Shown in pieces: positions 1 to 9,231 of a DNA stretch of 64,000 bases. The notes below the pieces were generated by a model. That model ran no database searches, had not been told where the DNA came from, and saw only the letters and a program-made list of their open reading frames with translations. This stretch comes from Arhodomonas aquaeolei DSM 8974 (GTDB taxonomy: Bacteria > Pseudomonadota > Gammaproteobacteria > Nitrococcales > Nitrococcaceae), in the NCBI RefSeq assembly GCF_000374645.1, contig NZ_KB894800.1, positions 168,589-232,588 of the forward strand, read 5' to 3'. The position numbers and the translations under genes are program-made. The first letter of the stretch is position 1. Each line of letters opens with the position of its first letter.

Positions 1-223
1 GCCGCTGACCAGCCAGTATCTCAACCTGACGAAGAACTCCTCGCTGGCCACCGCCATCGGCTACCCCGACCTGGTGGCGGTGTTCATGGGGACCACCCTC
101 AACCAGACCGGTCAGGCAGTGGAGATAGTGGCCATGACCATGGCGGTGTATCTCGTCATCAGCCTGTCCATCTCGTCGCTGATGAACGTCTACAATCGGG
201 CGGTGGCCCTGAAGGAGCGCTAA
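1..223 (+). CDS. aapQ: General L-amino-acid ABC transporter permease, C-terminal fragment
   Basis: The window opens inside this gene; codons run from base 2 to a TAA at 221-223. The 73 visible residues include a PDLVAVFMGT stretch and a hydrophobic segment ending in SISSLMNVYNRAVALKER, as in the last membrane helices of AapQ/BztB-type permeases. The family forms one half of the membrane channel of a periplasmic-binding-protein-dependent amino-acid importer. The stop is followed one base later by the GTG of the partner permease, which supports the assignment. The start and any upstream aapJ gene are outside the window. Confidence 0.8.
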   Translation, partial: PLTSQYLNLTKNSSLATAIGYPDLVAVFMGTTLNQTGQAVEIVAMTMAVYLVISLSISSLMNVYNRAVALKER

Positions 224-224
224 C

Positions 225-1328
225 GTGTCGGCCGCCTCGGAACACCACCCGGACCTGCCGCCGCCGCGCCGCCAGCTCGGCGTCCTCGGCTGGCTGCGCC
301 GGAACCTCTTCTCCACCTGGTACAACAGCCTGCTCACCCTCCTCGCCGGCTATCTGCTGGTGCGCTACGCGATTCCGGTGATCAACTGGGCGCTGGTGGA
401 GGCGCGGTTCGCCGGTGCCGACGCGAGTGCCTGTGACACCGAGGGCGCCTGCTGGCTGTTCGTGCGCGAGCGCCTCGGCTTCTTCATCTATGGCTTCTAT
501 CCGGAGGCGCTGCGCTGGCGGGTGAATATCGTATTCGTGCTGCTCGCCGCTGCCTTCGCACCCCAGCTCATCGAGCGTTTCCCCGGCCGGCGCTGGCTCG
601 GGCTCTTCGGGCTCACCGCCTTTCCGGTGATCGCGCTGGTGCTCATCCGCGGCGGCGTACTCGGCCTCGAGGCCGTGCCCACCGCGGACTGGGGCGGGCT
701 GATGCTGACCCTGGTGCTCGCCTACGGCGGCATCTTCGCAGCGCTGCCGGTGGGCACCGTGCTCGCACTGGGGCGGCGCTCCGACATGCCGGTGATCCGC
801 GGGCTCTCGGTGGTGTTCATCGAGGTCTGGCGCGCGGTGCCGCTGATTACCGTGCTGTTCATGGCCTCGGTGATGCTCCCGCTGTTCCTCCCCGAGGGGG
901 TGAACTTCGACAAGCTCCTGCGCGCGCTCATCGGCATCATCATGTTCCAGTCCGCGTACATGGCGGAGGTGGTGCGCGGCGGGCTGCAGGCCATTCCCCG
1001 GGGCCAGTACGAGGCGGCGGACGCACTCGGACTCGGCTACTGGCGGAAGATGGGGCTGGTGATCCTGCCCCAGGCGCTCAAGCTCGTGATCCCGGGGATC
1101 GTCAACACCTTCATCTCGCTTTTCAAGGACACCTCGCTGGTGCTCATCATCGGCCTGTTCGATCTGCTCGGCACGGTGCAGGCGACCATCATCGACCCGG
1201 CGTGGAGCGACGTGGCCACCGAGGGCTACGTATTCGTCGCCGCCGTGTTCTGGGTCTTCTGCTTCGGGCTGTCGCGCTACAGCCAGGATCTGGAACGCAA
1301 GCTCGACACGGGCCACCGCGAACGCTGA
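225..1328 (+). CDS. aapM: General L-amino-acid ABC transporter permease AapM
   Basis: A 367-residue integral membrane protein, close to the usual AapM/BztC length. The N-terminal ~190 residues carry several hydrophobic helices; the C-terminal ~180 residues are the binding-protein-dependent transport domain. The EAA-loop region reads QYEAADALGLGYWRKMGLVI, where the ATPase docks. The GTG start lies one base after the preceding permease stop, so the two are translationally coupled. With the upstream fragment and the downstream ATPase it should form the inner-membrane part of a broad-specificity amino-acid importer. The substrate cannot be read from the sequence. Confidence 0.9.
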   Translation: MSAASEHHPDLPPPRRQLGVLGWLRRNLFSTWYNSLLTLLAGYLLVRYAIPVINWALVEARFAGADASACDTEGACWLFVRERLGFFIYGFYPEALRWRVNIVFVLLAAAFAPQLIERFPGRRWLGLFGLTAFPVIALVLIRGGVLGLEAVPTADWGGLMLTLVLAYGGIFAALPVGTVLALGRRSDMPVIRGLSVVFIEVWRAVPLITVLFMASVMLPLFLPEGVNFDKLLRALIGIIMFQSAYMAEVVRGGLQAIPRGQYEAADALGLGYWRKMGLVILPQALKLVIPGIVNTFISLFKDTSLVLIIGLFDLLGTVQATIIDPAWSDVATEGYVFVAAVFWVFCFGLSRYSQDLERKLDTGHRER

Positions 1329-1334
1329 GGACAC

Positions 1335-2129
1335 ATGATGATCGATACCGCCACCACCGACCGTGGGCCTGTCGCCTCCTCCGCCGCCGGCGGCGACGCC
1401 ATCATCCGTGTGCACGACATGCACAAGTGGTTCGGCGCCTTCCATGTGCTCAAGGCCATCGACCTTACCGTGAGCCGCGGCGAGCGTATCGTGATCTGCG
1501 GCCCCTCCGGTTCGGGCAAATCCACCTTCATCCGCTGCATCAACCGCCTCGAGGAGCACCAGCGTGGCCTCATCGAGGTGGACGGCGTCGAGCTCACCGA
1601 GGATGTCAAGCACGTGGAGACGGTGCGCCGGGAGGTCGGCATGGTCTTCCAGCACTTCAACCTCTTCCCTCATCTCACCGTCCTGGAGAACTGCTGCCTC
1701 GCGCCCCTATGGGTGCGCAAGACCCCGCGCCGCGACGCCGAGGCCACCGCGATGCAGTACCTGGAGCGGGTGCGCATCCCCGAGCAGGCGAGGAAGTACC
1801 CGGGCCAGCTCTCCGGCGGCCAGCAGCAGCGTGTCGCCATCGCGCGGGCGCTGTGCATGCAGCCGAAGATCATGCTCTTCGACGAGCCCACCTCTGCGCT
1901 CGACCCGGAGATGATCAAGGAGGTGCTCGATGTGATGATCGAGCTCGCGCGCTCCGGCATGACCATGCTCTGCGTGACCCATGAAATGGGCTTCGCCAAG
2001 ACGGTCGCCGACCGCGTGATCTTCATGGACGGCGGCGAGATCGTGGAGCAGGCGCCGCCGTCCACATTCTTCAACGACCCGCAGGAACCGCGCACCCAGC
2101 GCTTCCTCCAGCAGATCCTGGCACACTGA
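1335..2129 (+). CDS. aapP: General L-amino-acid ABC transporter ATP-binding protein AapP
   Basis: A 264-residue ABC ATPase. Visible motifs are Walker [11 protein letters not shown]-loop in [10 protein letters not shown], signature [15 protein letters not shown], Walker [13 protein letters not shown] and the switch histidine in CVTHEMGF. This is the polar amino-acid uptake subfamily. It begins six bases after the aapM stop; two adjacent ATG codons are possible starts, with little effect on the product. It supplies energy to the aapQM permeases and closes the operon. Confidence 0.93.
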   Translation: MMIDTATTDRGPVASSAAGGDAIIRVHDMHKWFGAFHVLKAIDLTVSRGERIVICGPSGSGKSTFIRCINRLEEHQRGLIEVDGVELTEDVKHVETVRREVGMVFQHFNLFPHLTVLENCCLAPLWVRKTPRRDAEATAMQYLERVRIPEQARKYPGQLSGGQQQRVAIARALCMQPKIMLFDEPTSALDPEMIKEVLDVMIELARSGMTMLCVTHEMGFAKTVADRVIFMDGGEIVEQAPPSTFFNDPQEPRTQRFLQQILAH

Positions 2130-2244
2130 TGGAAAGGTACGGCTTCGAGCCCGCTCGTGCTCGGCCAGGGCTTTCCGTTCGGCCGGCCGAGCCGGCGACG
2201 CCGGCATAACGTTCCCGCACCCGACCACGGAGACAACCGAGACG

Positions 2245-3489
2245 ATGACCCCCTCCATCGACCAAGTCCGCGAGGCCGCCGCACATATCGCCAACAGCAT
2301 CGTGCGCACGCCGTGTGCGTTGTCGCGGACCCTCTCCGAGCTCACCGGCTGCGAGCTCTACATCAAGTTCGAGAACCATCAGTTCACGGCGGCCTTCAAG
2401 GAGCGCGGTGCCCTCAACCGCCTGCTCGCGCTCACCCCCGCCGAGCGCGAACGCGGCGTGATCGCGATGTCCGCCGGCAACCACGCCCAGGCGGTGGCCT
2501 ACCACGCCCAGCGCCTGGGCATCCACGCCACCATCGTGATGCCGAAACACACGCCCAACGTGAAGGTCCGCAACACCCGGGCCTTCGGCGCAGACGTGCG
2601 CCTGCGCGGCGACGGCGTGGCCGAGGCGGGGGAATACGCGCGCAGCCTCGCCGAGGAACACGGCTACGTGTTCATCCACCCCTACGACGACGAGCGGGTG
2701 ATCGCCGGACAGGGCACCATCGCGCTGGAGATGCTCGAGGAGTTCCCGGCCCTGGAGAGCCTGGTGATCCCCGTCGGCGGCGGCGGCCTGATCGCCGGCA
2801 ACGCCGTGGCGGCGAAGGCCATCAACCCGGACATCGAGATCGTGGGCGTGCAGACCGAGCGCTTCCCGGCGGTCAGGCAGGCCCTCGCCGGCGAGCCCAT
2901 CCACTGCGGTGCGGCGACCATCGCCGAGGGCATCGCCGTCAAGCAGCCGGGCACGCTGACCCTGCCGATCATCCGCGAGCTCGTCGACGACATCCTGCTG
3001 GTGGACGAGCCGGGGATCGAGCGCGCCATCCTGATGCTGCTCGAGATCGAGAAGACCGTCGCGGAGGGGGCGGGTGCCGCCGGCCTCGCCGCGGTGCTGG
3101 CCGAGCCGGAACGCTTCCGCGGCCGGCGCGTGGGCCTGATCCTGTGCGGCGGCAACATCGACCTGCTGCCGCTGTCCTCGGTCATCCAGCGCGGGCTGGT
3201 GCGCTCCGGGCGCATCATCCGGGTCCGCGTGGGCGTGCCCGACGTCCCCGGGGCGCTCGCCGACTTCACCCGGCTGCTCGCCGACCACCGCGCGAACGTC
3301 ATTCAGATCGCCCATCAGCGCACCTTCACGGACCTGTCGCTGCGCGCCACCGAGGTCGAGGCGACCCTGGAGACCCTGGGCAGCGAGCACTCCACCGAGG
3401 TCCTCGCGGCACTGCGCTCGGCGGGCTACGACCCGGTGGTACCGGACAGCGAACCCCACCCGCATGAGCGCACCGAGCCCGCCTCGTGA
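2245..3489 (+). CDS. Threonine ammonia-lyase, catabolic type with ACT domain
   Basis: A 414-residue fold-type II PLP enzyme. The PLP lysine sits in FTAAFKERGALNRLL (about residue 52), a PLP-phosphate loop of the GGGGL type is seen in [10 protein letters not shown], and the last ~80 residues look like an ACT domain. This layout matches the short, TdcB-like threonine ammonia-lyases, which deaminate threonine (and often serine) to the 2-oxoacid. It sits between two amino-acid importers, so a role in amino-acid breakdown is likely (inference). A second, biosynthetic-type enzyme is encoded at 13179-14690. Confidence 0.85.
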   Translation: MTPSIDQVREAAAHIANSIVRTPCALSRTLSELTGCELYIKFENHQFTAAFKERGALNRLLALTPAERERGVIAMSAGNHAQAVAYHAQRLGIHATIVMPKHTPNVKVRNTRAFGADVRLRGDGVAEAGEYARSLAEEHGYVFIHPYDDERVIAGQGTIALEMLEEFPALESLVIPVGGGGLIAGNAVAAKAINPDIEIVGVQTERFPAVRQALAGEPIHCGAATIAEGIAVKQPGTLTLPIIRELVDDILLVDEPGIERAILMLLEIEKTVAEGAGAAGLAAVLAEPERFRGRRVGLILCGGNIDLLPLSSVIQRGLVRSGRIIRVRVGVPDVPGALADFTRLLADHRANVIQIAHQRTFTDLSLRATEVEATLETLGSEHSTEVLAALRSAGYDPVVPDSEPHPHERTEPAS

Positions 3490-3601
3490 GCCCACTGCCC
3501 CCGCGGCACGTGGCTTGACGGCCGCGCGAGCCCGGCCCATCGTTACCGGTCAGGAGAGTGGTCAGGCCACTCCCCACAAGGCAAGCCAAAAGGAGCCGAT
3601 A

Positions 3602-4390
3602 ATGTACAAACAATTACTTCGCGGCATCTCCATCGCCACCTGCATGGCGCTGACGCTGGGGCTCGCCGGCACGGCGGCCGCCCAGGACGACAAGCCCACG
3701 CTGCAGGCGGTCACCGACCCGAGCTTCGTGCCCTTCGAGATGATGGACAAGGACAGCGGCAAGATGGTCGGCTTCGACATGGACATCCTCGCCGAGGTCG
3801 CCAAGCGCGCGGGCTTCGACTACGACCTGCGAACGATGAACTTCAACGGCATCATCCCCGCACTGCAGACTGGTAACGCCGACGTCGCCATCGCCGGCAT
3901 CACCATCACCAAGGAGCGCGGGCAGATCGTCGACTTCACCATCCCGTATTACAACTCCGGGCTGCGCATCCTCAAGCGCAGCGGTGACGAGTCCATCCAG
4001 ACCGTCGAGGACCTCGAGGGCAAGAAGATCGGCACCAAGATCGGCTCGACGAGTTACAACTTCCTGAAAAAGACCCTGGAGGACGACGGCGGCATCACCC
4101 CCTACCCGGGCAGCTCCGACATGTACATGGCGCTGATGGGCGGCAACGTGGATGCCGTGCTCTACGATGCCCCGAACGTCGCCTACTTCGCGCGCACCAA
4201 GGGAGGCGAGCGCGTCACCACCGTCGGCCCGCTCTATGAAGGGCAGCAGTATGGCATCGCCTTCGAGCAGGGCAGCGAATGGGTGGACGACGCCAATGCC
4301 GCGCTCAAGTCCATGCAGGCGGACGGCACCTACACCGAGATCTACCGGAAGTGGTTCGGCGAGGCGCCGCCGGCCGCCTACCAGAAGTAG
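3602..4390 (+). CDS. glnH: Amino-acid ABC transporter periplasmic binding protein, GlnH-like
   Basis: A 262-residue secreted protein starting with a signal peptide (MYKQLLRGIS followed by a hydrophobic core and AAAQ). The mature part closely follows GlnH: PSFVPFEM, VGFDMDI, GIIPALQTGNADVAIAGIT, YGIAFEQGS and YTEIYRKWFG. The chosen ATG has an AGGAG ribosome site at 3591-3595; an in-frame upstream reading has no signal peptide. It should capture glutamine or a related polar amino acid in the periplasm and deliver it to the following permease. The exact ligand is inferred from similarity only. Confidence 0.88.
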   Translation: MYKQLLRGISIATCMALTLGLAGTAAAQDDKPTLQAVTDPSFVPFEMMDKDSGKMVGFDMDILAEVAKRAGFDYDLRTMNFNGIIPALQTGNADVAIAGITITKERGQIVDFTIPYYNSGLRILKRSGDESIQTVEDLEGKKIGTKIGSTSYNFLKKTLEDDGGITPYPGSSDMYMALMGGNVDAVLYDAPNVAYFARTKGGERVTTVGPLYEGQQYGIAFEQGSEWVDDANAALKSMQADGTYTEIYRKWFGEAPPAAYQK

Positions 4391-4466
4391 CGCCGCCGGC
4401 GGCAGCCGGTGAACGGGGGTCGCCCCTGGGGCGCCCCCGGCCCCACCCTGCACAGGAGCGACATCG

Positions 4467-5141
4467 GTGGAATTGACGTTTCAGTTCGACTGGCAGGCGG
4501 CGATCGAATCGATCCCCTACCTGCTGGCCGGCATCCCTTGGACGCTGCTCATCTCCTTCGGCGGCCTGGCCATCGGCTTCGTCATCGGCATCGTCTTCGG
4601 CCTGCTCAGCATCAACCCGCTGAGGCCACTGCGCTGGTTCGCCACCGCCTACATCGAGGTCTTCCGCGGCACGCCCGTGCTGGTGCAGGTGCTGTTCATC
4701 TTCTACGGGCTGCCCCAGGTGCTCGGTGGCCCCATCGACGCCGTGACCGCCGGCATCGCAGCGATCGCGCTGAACGCCGGGGCCTATATTTCCGAGATCG
4801 TCAGGGGCGCGGTGCAGTCCATCGACCGTGGCCAGCGCGAGGCGGGGCTGTCGCTGGGCCTCTCCGGGAGTCAGACCTTTTGGTTCGTGATCTGGCCACA
4901 GGCATTGCGGCGCATGATTCCGCCGTTGGGTAACCAGGCCATCGTCAGCATCAAGGACACCTCGTTGTTTTCGGTGATCGGTGTCGGCGAGCTCGTGCGT
5001 CAGGGCCAGATCTACATCGCCACGACCTTCACCGCCCTGGAGGTCTACCTGATGGTGGCACTGCTCTATCTCGTGATCACGCTGAGCCTGTCCTTTCTCC
5101 TGCGACTGTACGAACGCCGCGGCGCCGCCTCCGGCGTCTGA
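4467..5141 (+). CDS. glnP: Amino-acid ABC transporter permease, GlnP-like
   Basis: A 224-residue polytopic permease of the HisMQ/GlnP type. Motifs include FRGTPVLVQVLFIFYGLP, NAGAYISEIVRGAVQSI and the EAA loop QREAGLSLGLSGSQTF, followed by MIPPLGNQAIVSIKDTS. The start is GTG behind an AGGAG-like site (4454-4458). It lies 76 bases after the binding-protein gene and 18 before the ATPase gene, forming a three-gene uptake operon. It would work as a homodimeric channel in the inner membrane. Confidence 0.9.
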   Translation: MELTFQFDWQAAIESIPYLLAGIPWTLLISFGGLAIGFVIGIVFGLLSINPLRPLRWFATAYIEVFRGTPVLVQVLFIFYGLPQVLGGPIDAVTAGIAAIALNAGAYISEIVRGAVQSIDRGQREAGLSLGLSGSQTFWFVIWPQALRRMIPPLGNQAIVSIKDTSLFSVIGVGELVRQGQIYIATTFTALEVYLMVALLYLVITLSLSFLLRLYERRGAASGV

Positions 5142-5159
5142 CCAGGGAGCCGACCACCA

Positions 5160-5921
5160 GTGAGCGACGATACCAGCAACCCCATCGTGGTCATGGAAAG
5201 GGTGAACAAGTACTTCGGCAGCCTGCACGTCCTCCAGGACGTGGATCTGTCCGTCGATCCCGGCGAGGTGATTGTGATCATCGGCGCGAGCGGCTCCGGC
5301 AAGTCCACGCTCATCCGTTGCATCAACGGCTTGGAGCCCTTTCAGGGCGGCGCCATTGAGGTGGACGACCACCGACTCGTACCCGATGGCGGCGGCCGTA
5401 GCGCCCTGCAGGCCATTCGCACCGAGGTCGGCATGGTCTTCCAGCAGTTCAACCTGTTTCCGCACCGCAAGGTGCTGGACAACATCACTCTGGCTCCGGT
5501 GAAGGTCCGCGGCTGGTCCTGGGAGCGGGCCACCGAGAATGCCCAGCGCCTGCTCGAGCGCGTGGGCATTGCCGATCAGGCGGACAAATACCCCAGCCAG
5601 CTCTCCGGCGGCCAGCAGCAGCGGGTGGCCATTGCCCGCTCGCTGGCCATGGAACCGCGGGTGATGCTCTTCGACGAGCCCACCTCGGCGCTGGACCCGG
5701 AGATGATCGGCGAGGTCCTGGACGTCATGCGCGAGCTCGCCCGCGAGGGCATGACCATGCTGGTGGTCACCCACGAAATGGGCTTCGCCCGCGAGGTCGC
5801 CCACCGGGCGATCTACATCCACGGCGGCCGGATCGTCGAGCAGGGCAGGCCCGAAGCGGTGTTCGACAACCCGCAGAACGAACGCACCCAGGCTTTTCTC
5901 TCCCGGGTGCTCAAGCACTGA
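5160..5921 (+). CDS. glnQ: Amino-acid ABC transporter ATP-binding protein, GlnQ-like
   Basis: A 253-residue ATPase with Walker [10 protein letters not shown], signature [15 protein letters not shown], Walker [13 protein letters not shown] and switch region VVTHEMGFA. It is very similar in layout to the aapP product encoded 3 kb upstream, so these may be paralogues serving separate permeases. The GTG start follows the permease gene by 18 bases. It completes the glnHPQ-type operon. Confidence 0.9.
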   Translation: MSDDTSNPIVVMERVNKYFGSLHVLQDVDLSVDPGEVIVIIGASGSGKSTLIRCINGLEPFQGGAIEVDDHRLVPDGGGRSALQAIRTEVGMVFQQFNLFPHRKVLDNITLAPVKVRGWSWERATENAQRLLERVGIADQADKYPSQLSGGQQQRVAIARSLAMEPRVMLFDEPTSALDPEMIGEVLDVMRELAREGMTMLVVTHEMGFAREVAHRAIYIHGGRIVEQGRPEAVFDNPQNERTQAFLSRVLKH

Positions 5922-5932
5922 GGCGGCGGACT

Positions 5933-6898
5933 ATGGCGCGCACCGCCGCGTTACCAAGGTCGGATACCCCGGCCGCCGGGAGCGGCGTCGCCGCGGGGGC
6001 GCCGGCGGCGTTGGCGCAGGGGCTGGTCAAGCGCTACGACGGCGTCACCGTCGTCGACGGTGTCGACCTCACCGTGGAGCGCGGCGAGTGCCTGGCGCTG
6101 CTCGGCCCCAACGGCGCCGGTAAGACCACCACCCTGCGGATGCTCCTGGGCCTGACCCCGCCGAGCGCCGGCGAGATCCGTGTGCTCGGCCACAGGGTGC
6201 CGGAGGATGCCCGCGCCATGCGCGCCGACACCGGCATCGTACCGCAGTTCGACAGCCTCGACCCGGACTTCACCGTCCGCGAGAACCTGCTCACCTACGG
6301 CAGCTACTTCGGCCTGTCCCGCCGCCAGGTGGCTGCGCGCATCGACGACCTGCTCGCCTTCGCGGAGTTGCGCGAACGTGCCGACGCCCCCATCAACGCC
6401 CTCTCCGGGGGGATGAAGCGCCGTCTCACCCTGGCCCGCGCGCTGGTCAACGACCCGGCGCTGCTGGTGCTCGACGAGCCCACCACCGGCCTCGACCCCC
6501 AGGCCCGCCAGCACATCTGGGAGCGGCTGCAGCGGCTCAGACACGACGGCCGGACACTGTTGCTGACCACGCATTACATGGAGGAGGCCGAACGCCTCGC
6601 CGACCGGGCGGCGGTGATCGACGGCGGGCGCCTCATCGCCTGCGACCGCCCGCGCGCGCTGATCGCCGCACACATCGAGCCTCACGTGGTCGAGCTGCGC
6701 GGCGATGCCGCCGCAGGCTGGCGCGATACGGACGCGATCACCACGGAACGGGTGGGCGCGACGGTGCTCCTCTACAGCGGCGAGCGCGACGGCCTGCTCG
6801 CCGCGGTCGAGCGCCACTGCGGCAACGACTACCTCTACCGGCCGGCGAACCTGGAGGACGTCTTCCTCCGGCTCACCGGCCGCCAGGTGCGGGAGTGA
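5933..6898 (+). CDS. ABC-2 type exporter ATPase, NodI family
   Basis: A 321-residue ABC ATPase of the DrrA/NodI group. It has Walker A GPNGAGKTT, the PSAGEIRVLG element, signature LSGGMKRRLTLARAL, Walker B LLVLDEPTTGLD and TTHYMEEAERLADR. The ~25 N-terminal residues are Ala/Gly-rich and probably disordered. It is followed after four bases by an ABC-2 permease of the NodJ group. NodIJ exports lipochitooligosaccharide in rhizobia, but homologues are widespread in free-living proteobacteria with unknown substrates. It begins 11 bases after glnQ, so it may be read with that operon although it is functionally unrelated. Confidence 0.87.
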   Translation: MARTAALPRSDTPAAGSGVAAGAPAALAQGLVKRYDGVTVVDGVDLTVERGECLALLGPNGAGKTTTLRMLLGLTPPSAGEIRVLGHRVPEDARAMRADTGIVPQFDSLDPDFTVRENLLTYGSYFGLSRRQVAARIDDLLAFAELRERADAPINALSGGMKRRLTLARALVNDPALLVLDEPTTGLDPQARQHIWERLQRLRHDGRTLLLTTHYMEEAERLADRAAVIDGGRLIACDRPRALIAAHIEPHVVELRGDAAAGWRDTDAITTERVGATVLLYSGERDGLLAAVERHCGNDYLYRPANLEDVFLRLTGRQVRE

Positions 6899-6902
6899 TC
6901 GC

Positions 6903-7709
6903 GTGAGCGGGTATGCCGGCACCCTGGGCGCCCACCTGCGCCGGGCCCCGCGGCCGAGCCTGCGGTTCATACCGGTGTGGCGGCGCAACTTCCTGGTCTG
7001 GCGCAAGCTCATCGTGCCCTCGCTGCTCGGCAACTTCGCCGACCCGCTGCTCTACCTGCTCGTGCTCGGCTACGGCCTCGGCCGGCTGGTGGGCGAGGTG
7101 GAGGGGCTCGGCTACATGGCCTTCCTCGCCACCGGTATCGTCTGCTCGAGCGCGATGATGGGCGCCACCTTCGAGGCCCTGTACTCCGCCTATACCCGGC
7201 TGACCATGCAGCAGACCTGGGCGGCGATGCTCAACGCCCCGCTGTCGGTGGACGACGTGGTGATCGGCGAGATCGCCTGGGCGGCCACCAAGGCGCTGAT
7301 CAACGCCGCCGCGATCCTGGTGGTGACCCTGATCCTCGGCCTCGCCGGCGGCTGGGGCGCGGTGCTCGTGCTCCCCGTGGTGCTGCTCGCCGGCCTGTGT
7401 TTCGCCGGCCTGGCGATGATCGTCACCACCGTGTCGCGCAGCTATGACTTCTTCCTCTACTACTTCACCCTCGTGATCACCCCAATGATGCTGGTCTCCG
7501 GCGTGTTCTTCCCCCTCTCGGAGCTGCCGGACGCGGTCGCCCGAGGGGCGATGGCCCTGCCCCTGGCCCATGTGGTGGCGCTGGTGCGGCCGCTGATGAC
7601 CGGCGCCTGGCCGTCGCTGATCCCGCTACACTTGGGGGTGATCGCGGCCTACGCCGCCGCCGCGATCTGGCTCGCCTGCGCGCTGGCACGCCGGCGACTG
7701 CAAACCTAG
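6903..7709 (+). CDS. ABC-2 type exporter permease, NodJ family
   Basis: A 268-residue membrane protein starting at GTG, four bases after the NodI-like stop. It has about six hydrophobic segments, and TFEALYSAYTRL and LVSGVFFPLSELP are typical of the NodJ/ABC-2 permease family. A longer reading upstream in the same frame overlaps the ATPase gene and is not credible. With its ATPase it would export a lipophilic or glycolipid molecule (inference from family). Confidence 0.87.
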   Translation: MSGYAGTLGAHLRRAPRPSLRFIPVWRRNFLVWRKLIVPSLLGNFADPLLYLLVLGYGLGRLVGEVEGLGYMAFLATGIVCSSAMMGATFEALYSAYTRLTMQQTWAAMLNAPLSVDDVVIGEIAWAATKALINAAAILVVTLILGLAGGWGAVLVLPVVLLAGLCFAGLAMIVTTVSRSYDFFLYYFTLVITPMMLVSGVFFPLSELPDAVARGAMALPLAHVVALVRPLMTGAWPSLIPLHLGVIAAYAAAAIWLACALARRRLQT

Positions 7710-7885
7710 AGCGCCATATCCGGCCACGACCCTCACGGCCGGCCTCACCACGGGTAACTGCCGCCCTGAGGGTGTGCGGGTACTCCGGCACCGGGCCCCG
7801 TGTGGGCGTCGCCGCACGACGACAGCGTCCCCGCCGAGCCCGGCCGGGGCCTGCGGACAGCCGGAGTGGCCGCCGCTGACGGGCG

Positions 7886-7921
7886 CTGGGTCTGCCGGGG
7901 TATACTCCCCGGCAGACCCAG
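7886..7921. promoter_or_regulatory. Perfect 15-bp inverted repeat with TATACT in the loop
   Basis: The arms CTGGGTCTGCCGGGG (7886-7900) and its exact reverse complement (7907-7921) enclose the six bases TATACT, which resemble a -10 element. No T-tract follows, so it is not a standard terminator. It lies 40 bases before the DUF4126 gene. It could be an operator over the promoter, or a structured 5' leader if transcription starts further upstream. The rest of 7710-7960 shows no gene. Confidence 0.6.
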
Positions 7922-7960
7922 ACGCACGGCGGCCGCCACCGCCACGAGGAGCACCGAGCA

Positions 7961-8641
7961 ATGACCGGCCTGGAGCAGCTCACCGCCACCATCGCCCTGA
8001 CCCTGGGCGTCGGCTGGGCGAGCGGCATCAACCTCTACGCGGCGATCCTCGGGCTCGGTGTTATGAGCCAGCTCGGCCACGTGAGCCTGCCGCCGTCGCT
8101 GGAGATCGTCGCCGACCCGCTGGTGCTCACCGCCGCCGCGTTCATGTACATGGTGGAGTTCGTCGCCGACAAGACACCGGGCGTGGACACCGGCTGGGAC
8201 GCGCTGCACACCTTCATCCGCCTGCCCGCCGGCGCGGTGCTTGCCGCCGCGGCGGTAGGGGAGGTCTCCCCCGCCGCGCAGATCGCCGCCGGCCTGGTGG
8301 GCGGCAGCATGGCAGCGGGCAGCCATGCGGTGAAATCCGGCGGTCGTGCCGTGATCAACCTCTCCCCGGAGCCGGTAAGCAACTGGACCGCGTCGGTGAC
8401 CGAGGACGTCGCCGTCTTCGGCGGCCTGTGGCTCGCGCTCTATCACCCGGTGATCTTCCTGGTCCTGCTCGCCGGATTCGCCGCCCTGGCGATCTGGCTG
8501 CTGCCGCGCATCTGGCGCGGGCTGCGCCGGGTCCTGCGCGCGATCTCCGGCCGCGGCGCGCCGGAGCCGCCGCCGGAGCCCCCGACACCGGGGGGACCCT
8601 CGCCGCTGCCACCGCAGCTCGGGCGGGGCGAGGGATCGTGA
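7961..8641 (+). CDS. DUF4126 family membrane protein
   Basis: A 226-residue protein with several hydrophobic segments. It has the DUF4126 hallmarks GWASGINLYAAILGLG, EFVADKTPGVDTGWD and SHAVKSGGRAVINLSPEPVSN. The last ~40 residues are a Pro/Arg-rich tail that is probably cytoplasmic. The family is of unknown function. Its stop codon overlaps the GTG of the NUDIX gene (GTGA), so the pair is likely translationally coupled. Confidence 0.85.
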   Translation: MTGLEQLTATIALTLGVGWASGINLYAAILGLGVMSQLGHVSLPPSLEIVADPLVLTAAAFMYMVEFVADKTPGVDTGWDALHTFIRLPAGAVLAAAAVGEVSPAAQIAAGLVGGSMAAGSHAVKSGGRAVINLSPEPVSNWTASVTEDVAVFGGLWLALYHPVIFLVLLAGFAALAIWLLPRIWRGLRRVLRAISGRGAPEPPPEPPTPGGPSPLPPQLGRGEGS

Positions 8642-9102
8642 ACGCCCCGGGCCGATTCCTCGGCGGCGTCGCCGCGCTGATCGAGGACGGTGCCGGCCGC
8701 GTGCTGCTGATGCGCCGGGCCGCCGGCCGCGACTACGCGCCGGGCGTGTGGGAGTGCGTCACCGGCCGGCTGGAGCAGGGCGAGGGCTTCGAGACCGCGC
8801 TGCACCGGGAGGTCCATGAGGAGACCGGCCTTACCGTAACGGCCACCGCGCTGATCGGCACCAGCCACTTCCACAGGGGACGACCCTCCGCGGACACGGA
8901 GCTAATCGGGGTGGTCTACCGCTGCCGCGCCGCTGCCCCGGAGGCGCTACGGCTGAGCGCCGAGCACGACACGGCGCGCTGGATCGGCGCAGAGGCGGGG
9001 ATGGCCCTTGCCGGCGGTAACCATCCAGCCGAGGCGTGGCTGCGCCGGCTACTGCTGCGCCGTCTCCACGACCCGGACGAAGGGGGCTTCGAGCTCGGCT
9101 GA
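8638..9102 (+). CDS. NUDIX hydrolase
   Basis: A 154-residue protein with a complete NUDIX box: G(x5)E(x7)REVHEETGL, visible as GRLEQGE then REVHEETGL (about residues 44-66). NUDIX enzymes cleave nucleoside diphosphates linked to another moiety and often clean up damaged or signalling nucleotides; the substrate cannot be read here. The start is the GTG overlapping the stop of the preceding gene. Confidence 0.85.
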   Translation: MNAPGRFLGGVAALIEDGAGRVLLMRRAAGRDYAPGVWECVTGRLEQGEGFETALHREVHEETGLTVTATALIGTSHFHRGRPSADTELIGVVYRCRAAAPEALRLSAEHDTARWIGAEAGMALAGGNHPAEAWLRRLLLRRLHDPDEGGFELG

Positions 9103-9231
9103 TCGCCCTACCGATACCGCGATGCCGGGTGCGCGCAACGGCCGGACCTCCACAATGGCTTCATGATCTGGCTTTACGGATATGGTTCAATCCTAGACTC
9201 ACCCAACCCAGCGATCCGAGGAGTTACCGAT

